NCBI GenBank assembly: GCA_027943335.1
Contig: BSBK01002089.1
Location: 953,001-1,017,000 of the forward strand
From: Chamaecyparis obtusa
Lineage: Eukaryota; Streptophyta; Pinopsida; Cupressales; Cupressaceae
Direction: 5' to 3'
Length of the DNA: 64,000 nucleotides
Both the position numbers and the translations under genes were made by a program. The notes under the pieces are model-generated. The model was not told the origin of the DNA. It searched no databases and saw only the letters and a program-made list of their open reading frames with translations. Below are positions 1 to 12,734 of the stretch, piece by piece. Positions within the stretch are counted from its first letter, which is position 1; each line of letters opens with the position of its first letter.

Positions 1-746
1 CACTTAAATAATCTCAGATATACAAATAGTTGATCATTTATGTAATCACTCCTATAGTATACATGATTAGTACTCAAAAACCTAAACCTTAATGTTAAAC
101 AGTTAAACTGTATATAGAGACCACAAAAAAAAAGAAGTCAATATCCAATATACCATTTAATAAATAGAAGCACACAAAATTAGCTATAGCTACTGCCACT
201 ATTAATACTTTACCCTATAAAATAGTTTCATATCTTCCCTATGCACAACCCTATTGAGACAGATCTTTCTTGAATTTAAATGGTTTTTTTTAGCTTGGTT
301 GCTCCTTGCTCTGCACTATCCCACTAGAAAGTTTCACACACTTTGTGGGTAGTATGGAAAATATTATTATGCAATGTTCGTTCTCCTCTCTAGGTTTGTA
401 GTTGGTATATATTGTATGGTTTGTGTTTTTCTAAGCACCCTCTGTAGTCTAGCTGTGTAGATCTGAAGTTTTAAGAAGTTGAGTTACTGAAGAATGTAAT
501 AAGGTCTGAAGGTTTATTCGAATAGCAGCTCAATCATGATATAATGTTATTGTGATGTTTAGTATAGTTTCTATTTTTATTTCTGCCCTTTTTTATTCCA
601 ATAAATCAATATACAGTTATGCAACATTCAAGATATACACATCATATTTACATTTATTACACTACATAAAATTTAAAATATTCTCGTGAAACATTTTTCC
701 TTTTTGCACAATTGTGAGTTACCTACATTACAATAAAAATAGTCGT
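1..746. repeat. Block X, copy 1: LTR-like repeat
   Basis: Non-coding, AT-rich sequence that matches 30899-31419 plus 37041-37271 nearly base for base. It also resembles, more distantly, 60070-60300, where the same block ends in CAACA followed by a primer-binding-site-like TGGTATTGG. This suggests that positions 1 to about 600 are the LTR of an old element whose terminal CAACA has decayed to CAATA here. The match runs to the window edge, so the left limit is not seen. The block ends where the LINE starts. ATTCG at 519-523 is the empty site of the Copia element found in copy 2. Confidence 0.7.
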
Positions 747-767
747 TGAACGAAATTTCACAGAATA

Positions 768-2117
768 ATGGCGACCATTGCAAGCTTCCACAAATACACT
801 AATGGTTTCCATGAGGAGAAAAGCTACCAGAGATTGAAGGGAAAATGGCCCTCAGAAAGGAAGAAGGAAACAGACCAGAGAAGTCGATGGCCTCACATCC
901 GGGAGAAGAATTGGAATGCAAACCATGACAAGCAGGGAATCTCTCAGGTATGTCACTCTCATCAATACATCTAAACTCAACCGTTCCAACATAATAAAAT
1001 AGAGTTCCATCTGCATAGGGGATCCCATAATAAAATTCCTCAGTTTCGTGCCATAGTGAATAATCGGTCTTTTTTTAAGTTTTCAAAAAATGGGTTCAAC
1101 CCTGCATTAGGGAGAGACAATACTCTGAATCCCAACTTAATACCCATATTCCCAACATCTTCAAGGGGAATTCTGATCAATCCTCCTCTACCAAAAAAAG
1201 CTTGGATAGACACTTATTGGAAGATTCATAGAAGAAGACTTGCCCTGTTAGGGAACCTAAACCAGAATCCCCAGAGTTGGGGAGCTTCTAAAAAATGGTT
1301 TCAGATTTGGAGACCAATCCACAAGGAAGATACCCGAAAGGGATTCAACAAAGCTCCATTAGACCAGGATGGGGAAGGCAATAAGGTAGATTCTTTACAT
1401 ATTGCAATGGAGAAGCCAGTATCAACAAGGGACCAAACTCCTTCAATCACCTTCCCGGAGGAAATGCTAGCTAAGAGGAAGGCATACCTCTTAAAATATG
1501 CAATCATTTGCAAATTCTAGGAAATCAACATGGAATATGGTGTATTCCATAGTTGGGTATCTACAAACTGGTTGAATTCTATCCAAATTTACTCTTTAGA
1601 TAATGAACTAGGATATTTTCTGGTCATTTTTGAGGATAAATTGTCTCGAGACAAGGTTTTCTGAAACAAAAAATGGTTCTACAAATTGCAGGGTCTACAT
1701 GTGCAATACTGGATGCCCAACTTCAATAGAAAGGATAATGTCATCAGGTTCATACCCAAGTGGATCACACTACAAAAATTACCTATGGAATACAGAGGAA
1801 AAGAAATCATTCATATCCTAGCTAATAAAATAGGAATTTATCTCGACCATCACATAGACTACTCTTCTACTTCTGTGAAGATATGTTTGCTTGCAAGTCT
1901 AGAATGGGAATTCCCTGCTTCAATTAAAATTATTTCAAAACAAGGCAATTGGATTGAAATCATTACCCAAGGGGTTGAGAATCTTCCCATATCTAAGAAA
2001 AGACACCAGGAGATGGAGGTGGATAAAATAATCTGGGAGCTCCATTTAGGTTTGGCAAGAGATCAAGAAGCTTATACCAATCTCTCATTTTCTCATCAAG
2101 AAATGGAGATGGCTGGA
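768..2117 (+). pseudogene. LINE ORF1, N-terminal part (DUF4283-like)
   Basis: One reading frame is open from ATG 768 to the Copia insertion at 2117 except for three nonsense codons (972, 1518, 1662). The part from about 1590 reads like the DUF4283 RNA-binding region of plant LINE ORF1: GYFLVIFEDKLSRDKVF, then KWFYKLQGLHVQYWMPNFN, then a LPMEYRG segment. The CCHC zinc knuckle usually found after this region is not visible; a charged stretch (ISKKRHQEMEVDK) stands there instead. The frame continues without shift at 13915 once the Copia array and one target-site copy are left out. ORF1 proteins of this type bind element RNA in the RNP. Confidence 0.75.
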
Positions 2118-3302
2118 TGATGGAATATGGATGAAGTGACTGAGAGGGGGGGGGGGGGGGGGGGTGAATCAGTCAACCATAAAACACTTCACAATTATTT
2201 CTTTCCAGATCCCTTAGGATATCTTAATGAATATTATCTGTTTAACACTCGGTAAATAGATTGCAGTAACTTTGTAGATGCAGAAAGTATTAGTAAAATT
2301 ATCTTTAGATATTCATCACCACTTGTATATGATTAAGATAACTATTAAGAACACAAGAGACACAGAACTTTAACGTGGAAACCCAATATGGGAAAAACCA
2401 CCAATGTATCTAGATATTGATTTTCACTTTTTTGAAGTGATGCCCGGTTAGAAGCCAACCCGGTAAAAGGTTACAAAACACACTGTTAGGTGTGACCTTG
2501 TTAGAGGATTTAATCACCCTGCTAGGAGTGGCCTGGTAAGAGGTCTTGAGAACAATTCAATGGAATTGTCACCTTGTTAAAGGATTTACAATATGGTTGT
2601 TAAACCAACTCGGTTAAGAGATTTAGAATTCACTATTACAATGATAAAAAGGTAACAATGAAAATGACCTGTATAATAATGCAACTGCCTTGCTGATTAC
2701 AGATCTCTATTCTATATAAGTGTGATCCTTCCTGATCGAATATATCTCTGCTGCTCCTCAAGGATATCTGATCATCCTTCACATTTTCGTACACACCTTT
2801 CCTGTCTTTCTTCTATATATCTTCTTTTGTATCTCTTATTTATTTTTCACATTTGACCTTTTATTTATATGATTTTAGATTTGTCAAATCGGCATTACTT
2901 AGTATAACAGTCGGCTGAATTAAGAAAACTTTATTTGCAAAGATCCTTCAAGGGTCGACAGTGCTCGGTGACCATAATTTTCTACAATCTTTCAGAGACC
3001 GAGGGAACTCGGTAAACACTGATAATCCTTTTTCTTCGATAACTGACTGAACTCGGTAGATGCTAACTTTTCTTTGGCAACCGAGTGAACTCGGTAAACA
3101 CTGATTTGCTTTAATAACTGAGTGAACTCGGTACATGCTGATTTTCTCTGATAACCGACTGGACTTAGTAGATGCTATTTTTAATGCCAGGCAGACCGAC
3201 TGAGGTCGGTAGGTACTCATTACTACGGACTATGACATGGTGTGACATCAAAGACAATACATAATTTGAGTAGCAATTTTCTTCAGACAATTGTTTCCAA
3301 CA
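2118..3302 (-). repeat. Copia array LTR 1 (3' LTR of element A)
   Basis: 1185 bp, bounded by TG and CA (minus-strand TGTTGG...CCATCA). It differs from the other two LTRs by scattered substitutions and by a run of 19 G at 2146-2164, where they have 8 and 7. The U3 part (2960-3215) carries six imperfect ~40-bp direct repeats, each centred on the short palindrome CCGAGTGAACTCGG. Minus-strand TATA-like sequences occur near 2715 and 2810. Confidence 0.92.
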
Positions 3303-3316
3303 ATCTCCCTCTTTGG
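3303..3316 (-). other. Polypurine tract, element A
   Basis: On the minus strand CCAAAGAGGGAGAT ends exactly at the LTR start, the usual position of the plus-strand primer. The same sequence lies at 8597-8610 for element B. Confidence 0.8.
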
Positions 3317-3633
3317 CATTGATGAAAACACAATATGTCATAGCATAAGAAATTTTCAAAGGATTAGCTCGGTTCAGATTCAAATCTCCCTCTATCAGCA
3401 AACTTCCTTTTTCTTGAAAACTCTTCCTCTGACTATTGAAAATTTCTTGAAGTAATAGCAAAGACATAGCAAACACTCCCTCTTTGACAACACATGCCAA
3501 AGACAATTCACATATTACTGGTGTAAACTAATGTACCTCAAGTACTGATTCATATGCAATGATTCCTTGAATATGTTGCATCAACTCGTTGATTTTCAAT
3601 CATGTTTTGGTTGATGCATCACTAAAACTATAT

Positions 3634-5296
3634 TTAGTGATCCTCAGATAGGGGAATGACCCCTAACTTACCTCTTAGATACACAAATGCATCCTTGGGT
3701 AATGGTTTGGTGAAAATGTCTGCAATCTGCTCTTTTGTATGAATATATTCTAATCTGATTTCCTTGTCCTGCACCAATTCTCTAACAAAGTGATATTTAA
3801 TAGCAATGTGCTTGGTTTTGGAATGCATTACTGGATTCTTTGAAATGTTTATTGCACTTGTATTGTCACAAAATATAACAACTGGTTCTTTTATTTCAAC
3901 CTTCATACCTTGTAATAACTATTTAAACCAAACAATATTTGAACAATTTACTGCAGCAGCAACATATTCTGCTTCAGCTGTGGATTGAGATGTGCAATTT
4001 TTCTTTTTACTGGTCCAGGATACCAGTCTTTTTCCAAGAAAAAATGCTCCACCACTTGTACTTTTTTCTATCATCAATGTTCCCTGCCCAATCAGCATCA
4101 GTAAACACTTTTAAGTCTAGATTGCCTCCAAATTTATACCACAAACCATATTCTTCAGTTCCTCTTAAGTATCTTAAGATTCTTTTGATTTCCATCATAT
4201 GATTTTCCTTAGGTTTTGCTGAGAATCTTGCTACTATACCGACTGCTAAGGCAATATCAGGTCTTGTATGTACTACATACTACAATTTTCCAATCATAGA
4301 TCGGTATAAGGTCTGATCTACTTCTTTTGAATCATCATTTTTGGTAAGTTTCAGTCCAGTACACATGGGTGTACCAACTGGTTTTGAATCTTCCATACCA
4401 AACTTCTTAAGTATTTCCTTAATGTATATACCATTCTTGCTTTGCTGAATTTGAAGACCAACAAAGAATTTTATTAAACCAAACATAGACATTTCAAATT
4501 CTTTGTTCATTTTCTCTAAAAATTCTTTGCACTGATCATCATTCCCTGTAAATATAGTATCATCTACAAATATTTCTGCCAATACAATTTTGTCATCCGG
4601 TCCTTCTTTAATATATAGATTGCTATTATCATTGGCTCTTTTGAAATTAATCTGAATCAGATAGTTATGGAGTCTTTCATACCATGCTCTAGGAGCTTGT
4701 TTCAAACCATACAATGCTTTTTGTAACTTGCAGACCATGTCCTTTTTATCTAGATCAACAAAACCTTCAAGTTGTTCAATGTAGACTTCTTCATCAAGAA
4801 TTCCATTGAGAAATGCAGATTTTATATCCATCTGATATACTTTAAATCCTTTATGTTCTGCATAAGCAAGTAGAGTTCTTACACCTTCTAATCTTGCAAT
4901 AGGAGCAAAAGGTTCACCATAATCTATACCTTCTTCTTGAGAATAACCTTTACATACCAATCTAGCTTTGTTTCTAGATACTTGACCGTCTTCATTCAGC
5001 TTATTCTTGAATACCCATTTTATTCCAATTAAATTCTTATCTTTAGGTCTAGGCACAAGAGTCCATGTTTTGTTCTTTTGTATTTGTTCTAATTCTTCAT
5101 TCATTGCTTCAATCCAACTTTCATTTTTCAATGCATCTTTGATATTTCTAGGTTCAAAATCAGTAAGCAGACATGTACCTTTTAGCTTACTTCTTGTCAT
5201 AGTACCATCTGATTTGGTTCCAATAATTTGATCTGGTGTATGATGCCTTCTGACATATTTGGCTAGTATAGGTTCCTTTCTTTTTGAATGAGTCAT
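3634..5296 (-). pseudogene. Copia element A: reverse transcriptase-RNase H
   Basis: Second half of Copia pol. The RT begins near [11 protein letters not shown] and has [12 protein letters not shown] and the active site as IFVDDTIF (FVDD instead of the usual YVDD). RNase H follows with FTDADWAG and the C-terminal [15 protein letters not shown] and TKPLP motifs. Defects compared with copy B: a TAG at 4280 in place of a Gln codon, an 18-bp deletion after NGIYI, and an extra T in a T-run near 4070 that shifts the frame inside RNase H. The C-terminus (3634-3906) is open again and reaches its natural stop. Non-functional as it stands. Confidence 0.9.
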
Positions 5297-5360
5297 GTTG
5301 TTGTCTTCTAGGATCTCTTCTTCAGGTTGCTCTGGCTTGGTAGATATTTGCTCGGTAACT

Positions 5361-7360
5361 TCAGGCTGAGACTCGGTTTGAATTTCTTCCTGTGACTTGG
5401 TTTGAACTTCTTCCTGTGACTTGGTTTGAACTTCTTCCTGCTATTCCATTCTGCTCAGGAGTTCTAGGAGCTGATACCTGTCTTTTGATTCCTCTTTCAA
5501 TGCAAAAGTTGTTAAATTCATGGGAGATGAATTCACCACCTCTGTCTGATCTTAAGCATTTCAATCTTTTCCCTCTATGCTTTTCCACTCTTGCCAAGTA
5601 CCATTTGAACTTTTCAAATGCTTCTAAATTTTCTCTTAAATACATAACAGTCATCATTCTAGAATAATCATCAACGAAAAGAATAAAGAATTTATCTCCA
5701 GTATAGTTTTCTATTCCAATAGGTCCACATAAATCAGTATGCACAATTTCCAAAATCTCTTTAGACTGATAGTTCTTACTCTTAAAACTAGTCTTACTCA
5801 TTTTGCCAATCTGACAATTCTTACATAGACCAGTATCGGGTTTCTTCAAAGTAGGAATGCCTCTTACCTTCTTGAATTTGCTTATTTTTATCATGTTATC
5901 AAAATTCACATGACATAACCTTTTGTGCCATAGCCAACTTTCTTCAATTTGAGCAATAAAACATGAATATTCACTGAGATCAAGATAAAATAAGTTACCT
6001 TTTGTTTGTTTGCCTGATCCAATGAGTTTTCCTTTTCCATCCAGCAGTCTTGCTTGACTATTCATGAATTCAACCTTGAAACCAGTGTTGATTAGCTGTG
6101 CTACACTTAGAAGATTATGTTTTAGTCCTTCAACCCAATAAGCATTATCACATATGAGTTCTTTGGTTAATGAGATTCTTCCTTTTCCTTTTATACAACA
6201 AGGTTCATTGTTTCCAAATCTTACATTGCCACTATCACAGTCTTCTAGGTATTCAAATTTTGTCTTGTCACCAGTCATGTGGTGTGAACATCCACTATCT
6301 ATTATCCATATATCATCTTTGCTTATATGAGAAATAAGTGCCATCTTATCTTCATCATCATCAGATTCATCTTTTATAGCAATAAAGACAATTTCTTCTT
6401 CACTATCATCAAAATCTTTAGCCATAAAACATGTTTTCTTACCTTTATCCTTGAATGATTTGAAATTCTTTTTGCCATAGTACTTGTGACCTCTCTTCTC
6501 TTCCTTGGCCTCCTTTTTTGGGCACCTAGCTGCAATATGTCCAATTTCTTCACATGAAAAATAGATTAAAGGAGTTTTACCTTTATATTTACCTTTCCCT
6601 TTAGAGTACTTTGCAAGTAATGCTTCTACAATTTCAAGATCACTATCAGAACTTTCTTTTGATACTTCTTCACTTTCTGACTGAACTTCTTTTATTTTCT
6701 TATTCTTCCTTAGTGAAACCTTAGCCTCAAATGCTGACTCAATATTTTTGGAATTTGGATCATAGTTGTCATAGTTGTCTAATTCAAAGGCTGTTAATCT
6801 TCCAAGTAAAGCATCCAAAGTTATATTGTGGTTTGTTTCACATCTTCTTTCTTGAATAGCTGATACTCTTATTGCATAGATAGGGAGTAATGTTCTGAGT
6901 ACCTTGCTTATAATAGTTTCATTTGAGATTGTTCCTCCAGAAGCTCTAATTGCACTGACACTTGCTTTGATCCTTTCAACATATTTTGCAATGTTTTCAT
7001 CTTCTTTCATATTCATCTTGTCAAACTGTCCTCTTAGGCTTTCTACTTTGGCTCATTTTACATTTGCATCACCACCATATATTTTCTTCAGTGTGATCCA
7101 CATTTCATATGCAGTAGTGCATTCTTTAATATCACCAAATTCTTCATAGCTGAGTGCTGATGCAATGTCTATCATCATGGTGTTATGACACTTTTTCTCT
7201 GCAATGTCTTCAACAGTTAATGCGCCAGTAGGAACTGTGTATTCTTCATCAATGTATTTGCATCCTGAATCACCAATGGAAGCTAGATGAAGTCTCATGA
7301 GACCTTGCCATGCTGAAAAGTTATCTCTGTTGAGCTTTGGAATTTCTCTCTTGTAAGAAT
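5361..7360 (-). pseudogene. Copia element A: Gag-protease-integrase
   Basis: First half of the polyprotein, over 95% identical by eye to copy B. The start codon is destroyed: ATG in B (12670-12672) is missing one base here, near 7358-7360. A CGA-to-TGA change gives a stop at 7053. Visible parts are the Gag helical region, a zinc knuckle lacking its first Cys ([14 protein letters not shown]), the protease [10 protein letters not shown], the integrase HHCC finger (HKRLCHVNF ... CKNCQIGK), then integrase core residues HTDLCGP and RSDRGGEF. The reading breaks at EQNGIA, where the catalytic Glu and the integrase C-terminus are deleted. The tail to 5361 is an out-of-frame reading of a 24-bp tandem repeat. 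Confidence 0.9.
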
Positions 7361-7408
7361 CCTGATCTTTAGCTTAGGTTCTTGAAACCCTTCCTGCAAG
7401 CACCAAAA

Positions 7409-7420
7409 GCTCTGATACCA
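7409..7420 (-). other. Primer-binding site, element A
   Basis: Minus-strand TGGTATCAGAGC, complementary to the 3' end of plant initiator tRNA-Met, two bases from the LTR. Standard for Copia elements. It shows that LTR 2 serves as the 5' LTR of element A. Confidence 0.9.
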
Positions 7421-7422
7421 AT

Positions 7423-8596
7423 TGATGGAATATGGATGAAGTGACTGAGAGGGGGGGGTGAATTAGTCAACCATAAAACACTTCACAATTATTTCTTTCC
7501 AGATCCCTTAGGATATCTTAATGAATATTATCTGTTTAACACTCGGTAAATAGATTGCAGTAACTTTGTAGATGCAGAAAGTATTAGTAAAATTATCTTT
7601 AGATATTCATCACCACCTGTATATGATTAAGATAACTATTAAGAACACAAGAGACATAGAATTTTAACGTGGAAACCCAATATGGGAAAAACCACCAATG
7701 TATCTAGATACTGATTTTCACTTTTCTGAAGTGATGCCCGGTTAGAAGCCAACCCGGTAAAAGGTTACAAAACACATTGTTAGGTGTGACCTTGTTAGAG
7801 GATTTAATCACCCTGCTAGGAGTGGCCTAGTAAGAGGTCTTGAGAATAATTCAATGGAATTGTCACCTTGTTAGAGGATTTACAATATGGTTGTTAAACC
7901 AACTCGGTTAAGAGATTTAGAATTCACTATTACAATGATAAAAAGGTAACAATGAAAGTGACCTATATAATAATGCAACTGCCTTGCTGATTACAGATCT
8001 CTGTTCTATATAAGTGTGATCCTTCTTGATCGAATATATCTCTGCTGCTCCTTAAGGATATTTGATCATCCTTCACATTTTTGCACACACCTTTCCTGTC
8101 TTTCTTCTATATATCTTCTTTTGTATCTCTTATTTATTTTTCACATTTGACCTTTTATTTATATGATTTTAGATTTGTCAAATCGGCATTACTTAGTATA
8201 ACAGTTGGCTGAATTAAGAAAACTTTATTTGCAAAGATCCTTCAAGGGTCGACAGTGCTCGGTGACCATAATTTTCTACAATCTTTCAGAGAACGAGGGA
8301 ACTCTGTAAACACTGATAATCCTTTTTCTTTGATAACCGACTGAACTCGGTAGATGCTAACTTTTCTTTGGCAACCGAGTGAACTCGGTAAACACTGATT
8401 TGCTTTGATAATCGAGTGAACTCGGTACATGCTGATTTTCTTTGATAACTGAGTGGACTTGGTAGATGCTATTTTTAATGCCAGGCAGATCCACTGAGCT
8501 CGGTAGGTACTGATTGCTATGGACTATGACATTGTGTGACATCAAAGAAAATACATAATTTGAGTAGCAATTTTCTTCAGACAATTGTTTCCAACA
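7423..8596 (-). repeat. Copia array LTR 2 (shared by elements A and B)
   Basis: 1174 bp, TG...CA. It is the 5' LTR of element A (PBS on its left) and also the 3' LTR of element B (polypurine tract 8597-8610 on its right). One LTR doing both jobs is the mark of a tandem array rather than two separate insertions. The six-unit CTCGG repeat block lies at about 8260-8510. Confidence 0.92.
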
Positions 8597-8927
8597 ATCT
8601 CCCTCTTTGGCATTGATGGCAACACAATATGTCATAGCATAAGAAATTTTCAAAGGATTAGCTCGGTTCAGATTCAAATCTCCCTCTGTCAGCAAACTTC
8701 CTTTTTCTTGAAAACTCTTCCTCTGACTATTGAAAATTTCTTGAAGTAATAGCAAAGACATAGCAAACACTCCCTCTTTGACAACACATGCCAAAGACAA
8801 TTCACATATTACCGGTGTAAACTAATGTACCTCAAGTACTGATTCATATGCAATGATTCCTTGAATATACTACATCAACTGGTTGATTTTCAATCATGTT
8901 CTAGTTGATGCATCACTAAAACTGTAT

Positions 8928-10607
8928 TTAGTGAGCCTCAGATAGGGGAATGACCCCTAACTTACCTCTTAGATACACAAATGCATCCTTGGGTAATGGT
9001 TTGGTGAAAATGTATGCAATCTACTCTATTGTATGAATATATTCTAATCGGATTTCCTTTTCCTGCACCAATTCTCTAACAAAGTGATATTTAATAGCAA
9101 TGTGCTTGGTTTTGGAATGCATTACTGGATTCTTTGAAATATTTATTGCACTTGTATTGTCACAAAATATAACAACTGGTTCTTTTATTTCAACCTTCAT
9201 ACCTTGCAATAACTGTTTAAACCAAACAATATTTGAACAATTTACTGCAGGAGCAACATATTCTGCTTCAGCTATGGATTGAGATGTGCAATTTTGCTTT
9301 TTACTGGTCCAGGATACTAGTCTTTTTCCAAGAAAAAATGCTCCACCACTTGTACTTTTTCTGTCATCAATGTTCCCTGCCCAATCAGCATCAGTAAACA
9401 CTTTTAAGTCTAGATTGCCTCCAAATTTATACCACAAACCATATTCTTCAGTTCCTCTTAAGTATCTTAAGATTCTTTTGATTTCCATCATATGATTTTC
9501 CTTAGGTTTTGCTGAGAATCTTGCTACTATACCGACTGCTAAGGCAATATCAGGTCTTGTATGTACTACATACTGCAATTTTCCAATCATAGATCGGTAT
9601 AAGGTCTGATCTACTTCTTTTGAATCATCATTTTTGGTAAGTTTCAATCCAATACACATGGGTGTACCAACTGGTTTTGAATCTTCCATACCAAACTTCT
9701 TAAGTATTTCCTTAATGTATTTAGATTGAGTAATGTATATACCATTCTTGCTTTGCTGAATTTGAAGACCAACAAAGAATTTTATTAAACCAAACATAGA
9801 CATTTCAAATTCTTTGTTCATTTTCTCTGAAAATTCTTTGCACTGATCATCATTCCCTGTAAATATAGTATCATCTACAAATATTTCTGCCAATACAATT
9901 TTGTCATCCGGTCCTTCTTTAATATATAGATTGCTATTATCATTGGCTCTTTTGAAATTAATCTGAATCAGATAGTTATGGAGTCTTTCATACCATGCTC
10001 TAGGAGCTTGTTTCAAACCATACAATGCTTTGTGTAACTTGCAGACCATGTCCTTTTTATTTGGATCAACAAAACCTTCAAGTTGTTCAATGTAGACTTC
10101 TTCATCAAGAATTCCATTGAGAAATGCAGATTTTATATCCATCTGATATACCTTAAATCCTTTATGTGCTGCATAAGCAAGTAGAGTTCTTACACCTTCT
10201 AATCTTGCAACAGGAGCAAAAGTTTCACCATAATCTATACCTTCTTCTTGAGAATAACCTTTACATACCAATCTAGCTTTGTTTCTAGATACTTGACCGT
10301 CTTCATTCAACTTATTCCTGAATACCCATTTTGTTCCAATTACATTCTTATCTTTAGGTCTAGGCACAAGAGTCCATGTTTTGTTCTTTTGTCTTTTTTT
10401 TAATTCTTCATTCATTGCTTCAATCCAACTTTCATTTTTCAATGCATCTTTGATATTTCTAGGTTCAAAATCAGTAAGCGGACATGTACTTTTTAGCTTA
10501 CTTCTTGTCATAGTACCATCTGATTTGTTTCCAATAATTTGATCTGGTGTATGATGCCTTCTGACATATTTGGCTAGTATAGGTTCCTTTCTTTTTGAAT
10601 GAGTCAT
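8928..10607 (-). pseudogene. Copia element B: reverse transcriptase-RNase H
   Basis: Best-preserved RT-RNase H of the array, open from upstream of 10607 down to 9021. There AAG GAG CAG of copy A reads ATA GAG TAG, so the last ~30 codons (IADIFTKPLPK region) are cut off; the natural stop would be at 8928. RT motifs are [24 protein letters not shown] and [10 protein letters not shown]. RNase H has [26 protein letters not shown] and [13 protein letters not shown]. The ORF is one base out of frame with the Gag-integrase ORF upstream, because of the integrase deletion. The N-terminal MTHSKRKEP Met is probably internal to the old polyprotein, not a real start. Confidence 0.9.
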
Positions 10608-10683
10608 GTTGTTGTCTTCTAGGATCTCTTCTTCAGGTTGCTCTGGCTCGGTAGATATTTTCTCGGTAACTTCAGGCTGAGAC

Positions 10684-12672
10684 TCAGTTTGAATTTCTTC
10701 CTGTGACTTGGTTTGAACTTCTTCCTGTGACTCGGTTTGAACTTCTTCCTGCTATTCCATTCTGCTCAGGAGTTCTAGGAGCTGATACCTGTCTTTTGAT
10801 TCCTCTTTCAATGCAAAAGTTGTTAAATTCATGGGAGATGAATTCACCACCTTTGTCTGATCTTAAGCATTTCAATCTTTTCCCTCTTTCCTTTTCCACT
10901 CTTGCCAAGTACCATTTGAACTTTTCAAATGCTTCTGACCTTTCTCTTAAATACATAATAGTCATCATTCTAGAATAATCATCAACGAAAAGAATAAAAA
11001 ATTTATCTCCAGTATAGCTTTCTATTCCAATAGGTCCACATAAATCAGTATGCACAATTTCCAAAATCTCTTTAGACTGATAGTTCTTACTCTTAAAACT
11101 AGTCTTACTCATTTTGCCAATCTGACAATTCTTACATAGACCAGTATCAGGTTTCTTCAAAGTAGGAATGCCTCTTACCTTCTTGAATTTGCTTATTTTT
11201 ATCATGTTATCAAAATTCACATGACATAAACTTTTGTGCCATAGCCAACTTTCTTCAATTTGAGCAATAAAACATGAATATTCACTGAGATCAAGATAAA
11301 ATAAGTTACCTTTTGTTTGTTTTCCTGATCCAATGAGTTTTCCTTTTCCATCCAGCAGTCTTGCTTGACTATTCATGAATTCAACATTGAAACCAGTGTT
11401 GATTAGCTGTGCTACACTTAGAAGATTATGTTTTAGTCCTTCAACCCAATAAGCATTATCACATATGAGTTCTTTGGTTAATGAGATTCTTCCTTTTCCT
11501 TTTATACAACAAGGTTCATTGTTTCCAAATCTTACATTGCCACTATCACAGTCTTCTAGGTATTCAAATTTTGTCTTGTCACCGGTCATGTGGTGTGAAC
11601 ATCCACTGTCTATTATCCATATATCATCTTTGCTTATATGAGAAATAAGTGCCATCTTATCTTCATCATCATCAGATTCATCTTTTATAGCAATAAAGAC
11701 AATTTCTTCTTCACTATCATCAGAATCTTTAGCCATAAAACATGTTTTCTTACCTTTATCCTTGAATGATTTGAAATTCTTTTTGCCATAGTACTTGTGA
11801 CCTCTCTTCTCTTCCTTGGCCTCCTTTTTTGGGCACCTAGCTGCAATATGTCCAATTTCTTCACATGAAAAATAGATTAAAGGAGTTTTACCTTTATATT
11901 TACCTTTCCCTTTAGAGTACTTTGCAAGTAATGCTTCTACAATTTCAAGATCACTATCAGAACTTTCTTTTGATACTTCTTCACTTTCTGACTGAACTTC
12001 TTTTATTTTCTTATTCTTTCTTAGTGAAACCTTGGCCTCAAATGCTGACTCAATATTTTTGGAATTTGGATCATAGTTGTCATAGTTGTCTAATTCAAAG
12101 GCTGTTAATCTTCCAACTAAAGCATCCAAAGTTATATTGTGGTTTGTTTCACATCTTCTTTCTTGAATAGCTGATACTCTTATTGCATAGATAGGGAGTA
12201 ATGTTCTGAGTACCTTGCTTATAATAGTTTCATCTGAGATTGTTCCTCCAGAAGCTCTAATTGCACTGACACTTGCTTTGATCCTTTCAACATATTTTGC
12301 AATGTTTTCATCTTCTTTCATATTCATCTTGTCAAACTGTCCTCTTAGGCTTTCTGCTTTGGCTCGTTTTACATTTGCATCACCACCATATATTTTCTTC
12401 AGTGTGATCCACATTTCATATGCAGTAGTGCATTCTTTAATATCATCAAATTCTTCATAGCTGAGTGCTGATGCAATGTCTATCATCATGGTGTTATGAC
12501 ACTTTTTCTCTGCAATGTCTTCAACAGTTAATGCGCCAGTAGGAACTGTGTATTCTTCATCAATGTATTTGCATCCTGAATCACCAATGGAAGCCAGATG
12601 AAGTCTCATGAGACCTTGCCATGCTGAAAAGTTATCTCTGTTGAGCTTTGGAATTTCTCTCTTGTAAGACAT
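10684..12672 (-). CDS. Copia element B: Gag-protease-truncated integrase
   Basis: Open reading of 662 codons. The start is [20 protein letters not shown] at 12672, just inside the PBS; an earlier in-frame Met lies in the LTR and is unlikely. Order: Gag helical domain (about 1-230), acidic linker, defective zinc knuckle (Tyr in place of the first Cys in [14 protein letters not shown]), protease [13 protein letters not shown], integrase finger (H...H, CKNCQIGK), and integrase core with the two Asp in HTDLCGP and RSDKGGEF. The frame then runs into EQNGIAG: the third catalytic residue (Glu) and the whole C-terminal part are deleted. What follows is an out-of-frame reading of a 24-bp repeat. It might still give virus-like-particle protein but cannot integrate alone. 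Confidence 0.85.
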   Translation of the reverse strand: MSYKREIPKLNRDNFSAWQGLMRLHLASIGDSGCKYIDEEYTVPTGALTVEDIAEKKCHNTMMIDIASALSYEEFDDIKECTTAYEMWITLKKIYGGDANVKRAKAESLRGQFDKMNMKEDENIAKYVERIKASVSAIRASGGTISDETIISKVLRTLLPIYAIRVSAIQERRCETNHNITLDALVGRLTAFELDNYDNYDPNSKNIESAFEAKVSLRKNKKIKEVQSESEEVSKESSDSDLEIVEALLAKYSKGKGKYKGKTPLIYFSCEEIGHIAARCPKKEAKEEKRGHKYYGKKNFKSFKDKGKKTCFMAKDSDDSEEEIVFIAIKDESDDDEDKMALISHISKDDIWIIDSGCSHHMTGDKTKFEYLEDCDSGNVRFGNNEPCCIKGKGRISLTKELICDNAYWVEGLKHNLLSVAQLINTGFNVEFMNSQARLLDGKGKLIGSGKQTKGNLFYLDLSEYSCFIAQIEESWLWHKSLCHVNFDNMIKISKFKKVRGIPTLKKPDTGLCKNCQIGKMSKTSFKSKNYQSKEILEIVHTDLCGPIGIESYTGDKFFILFVDDYSRMMTIMYLRERSEAFEKFKWYLARVEKERGKRLKCLRSDKGGEFISHEFNNFCIERGIKRQVSAPRTPEQNGIAGRSSNRVTGRSSNQVTGRNSN

Positions 12673-12720
12673 CCTGATCTTTAGCTTAGGTCCTTGAAAC
12701 CCTTCCTGCAAGCACCAAAA

Positions 12721-12732
12721 GCTCTGATACCA
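12721..12732 (-). other. Primer-binding site, element B
   Basis: Minus-strand TGGTATCAGAGC two bases inside LTR 3, same as in element A. Confidence 0.9.
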
Positions 12733-12734
12733 AT

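Noticed and set aside
2960..3215. Regular ~40-bp repeats that look CRISPR-like
   Set aside because: They lie inside a Copia LTR, occur in all three LTRs, are degenerate, and have no unique spacers.
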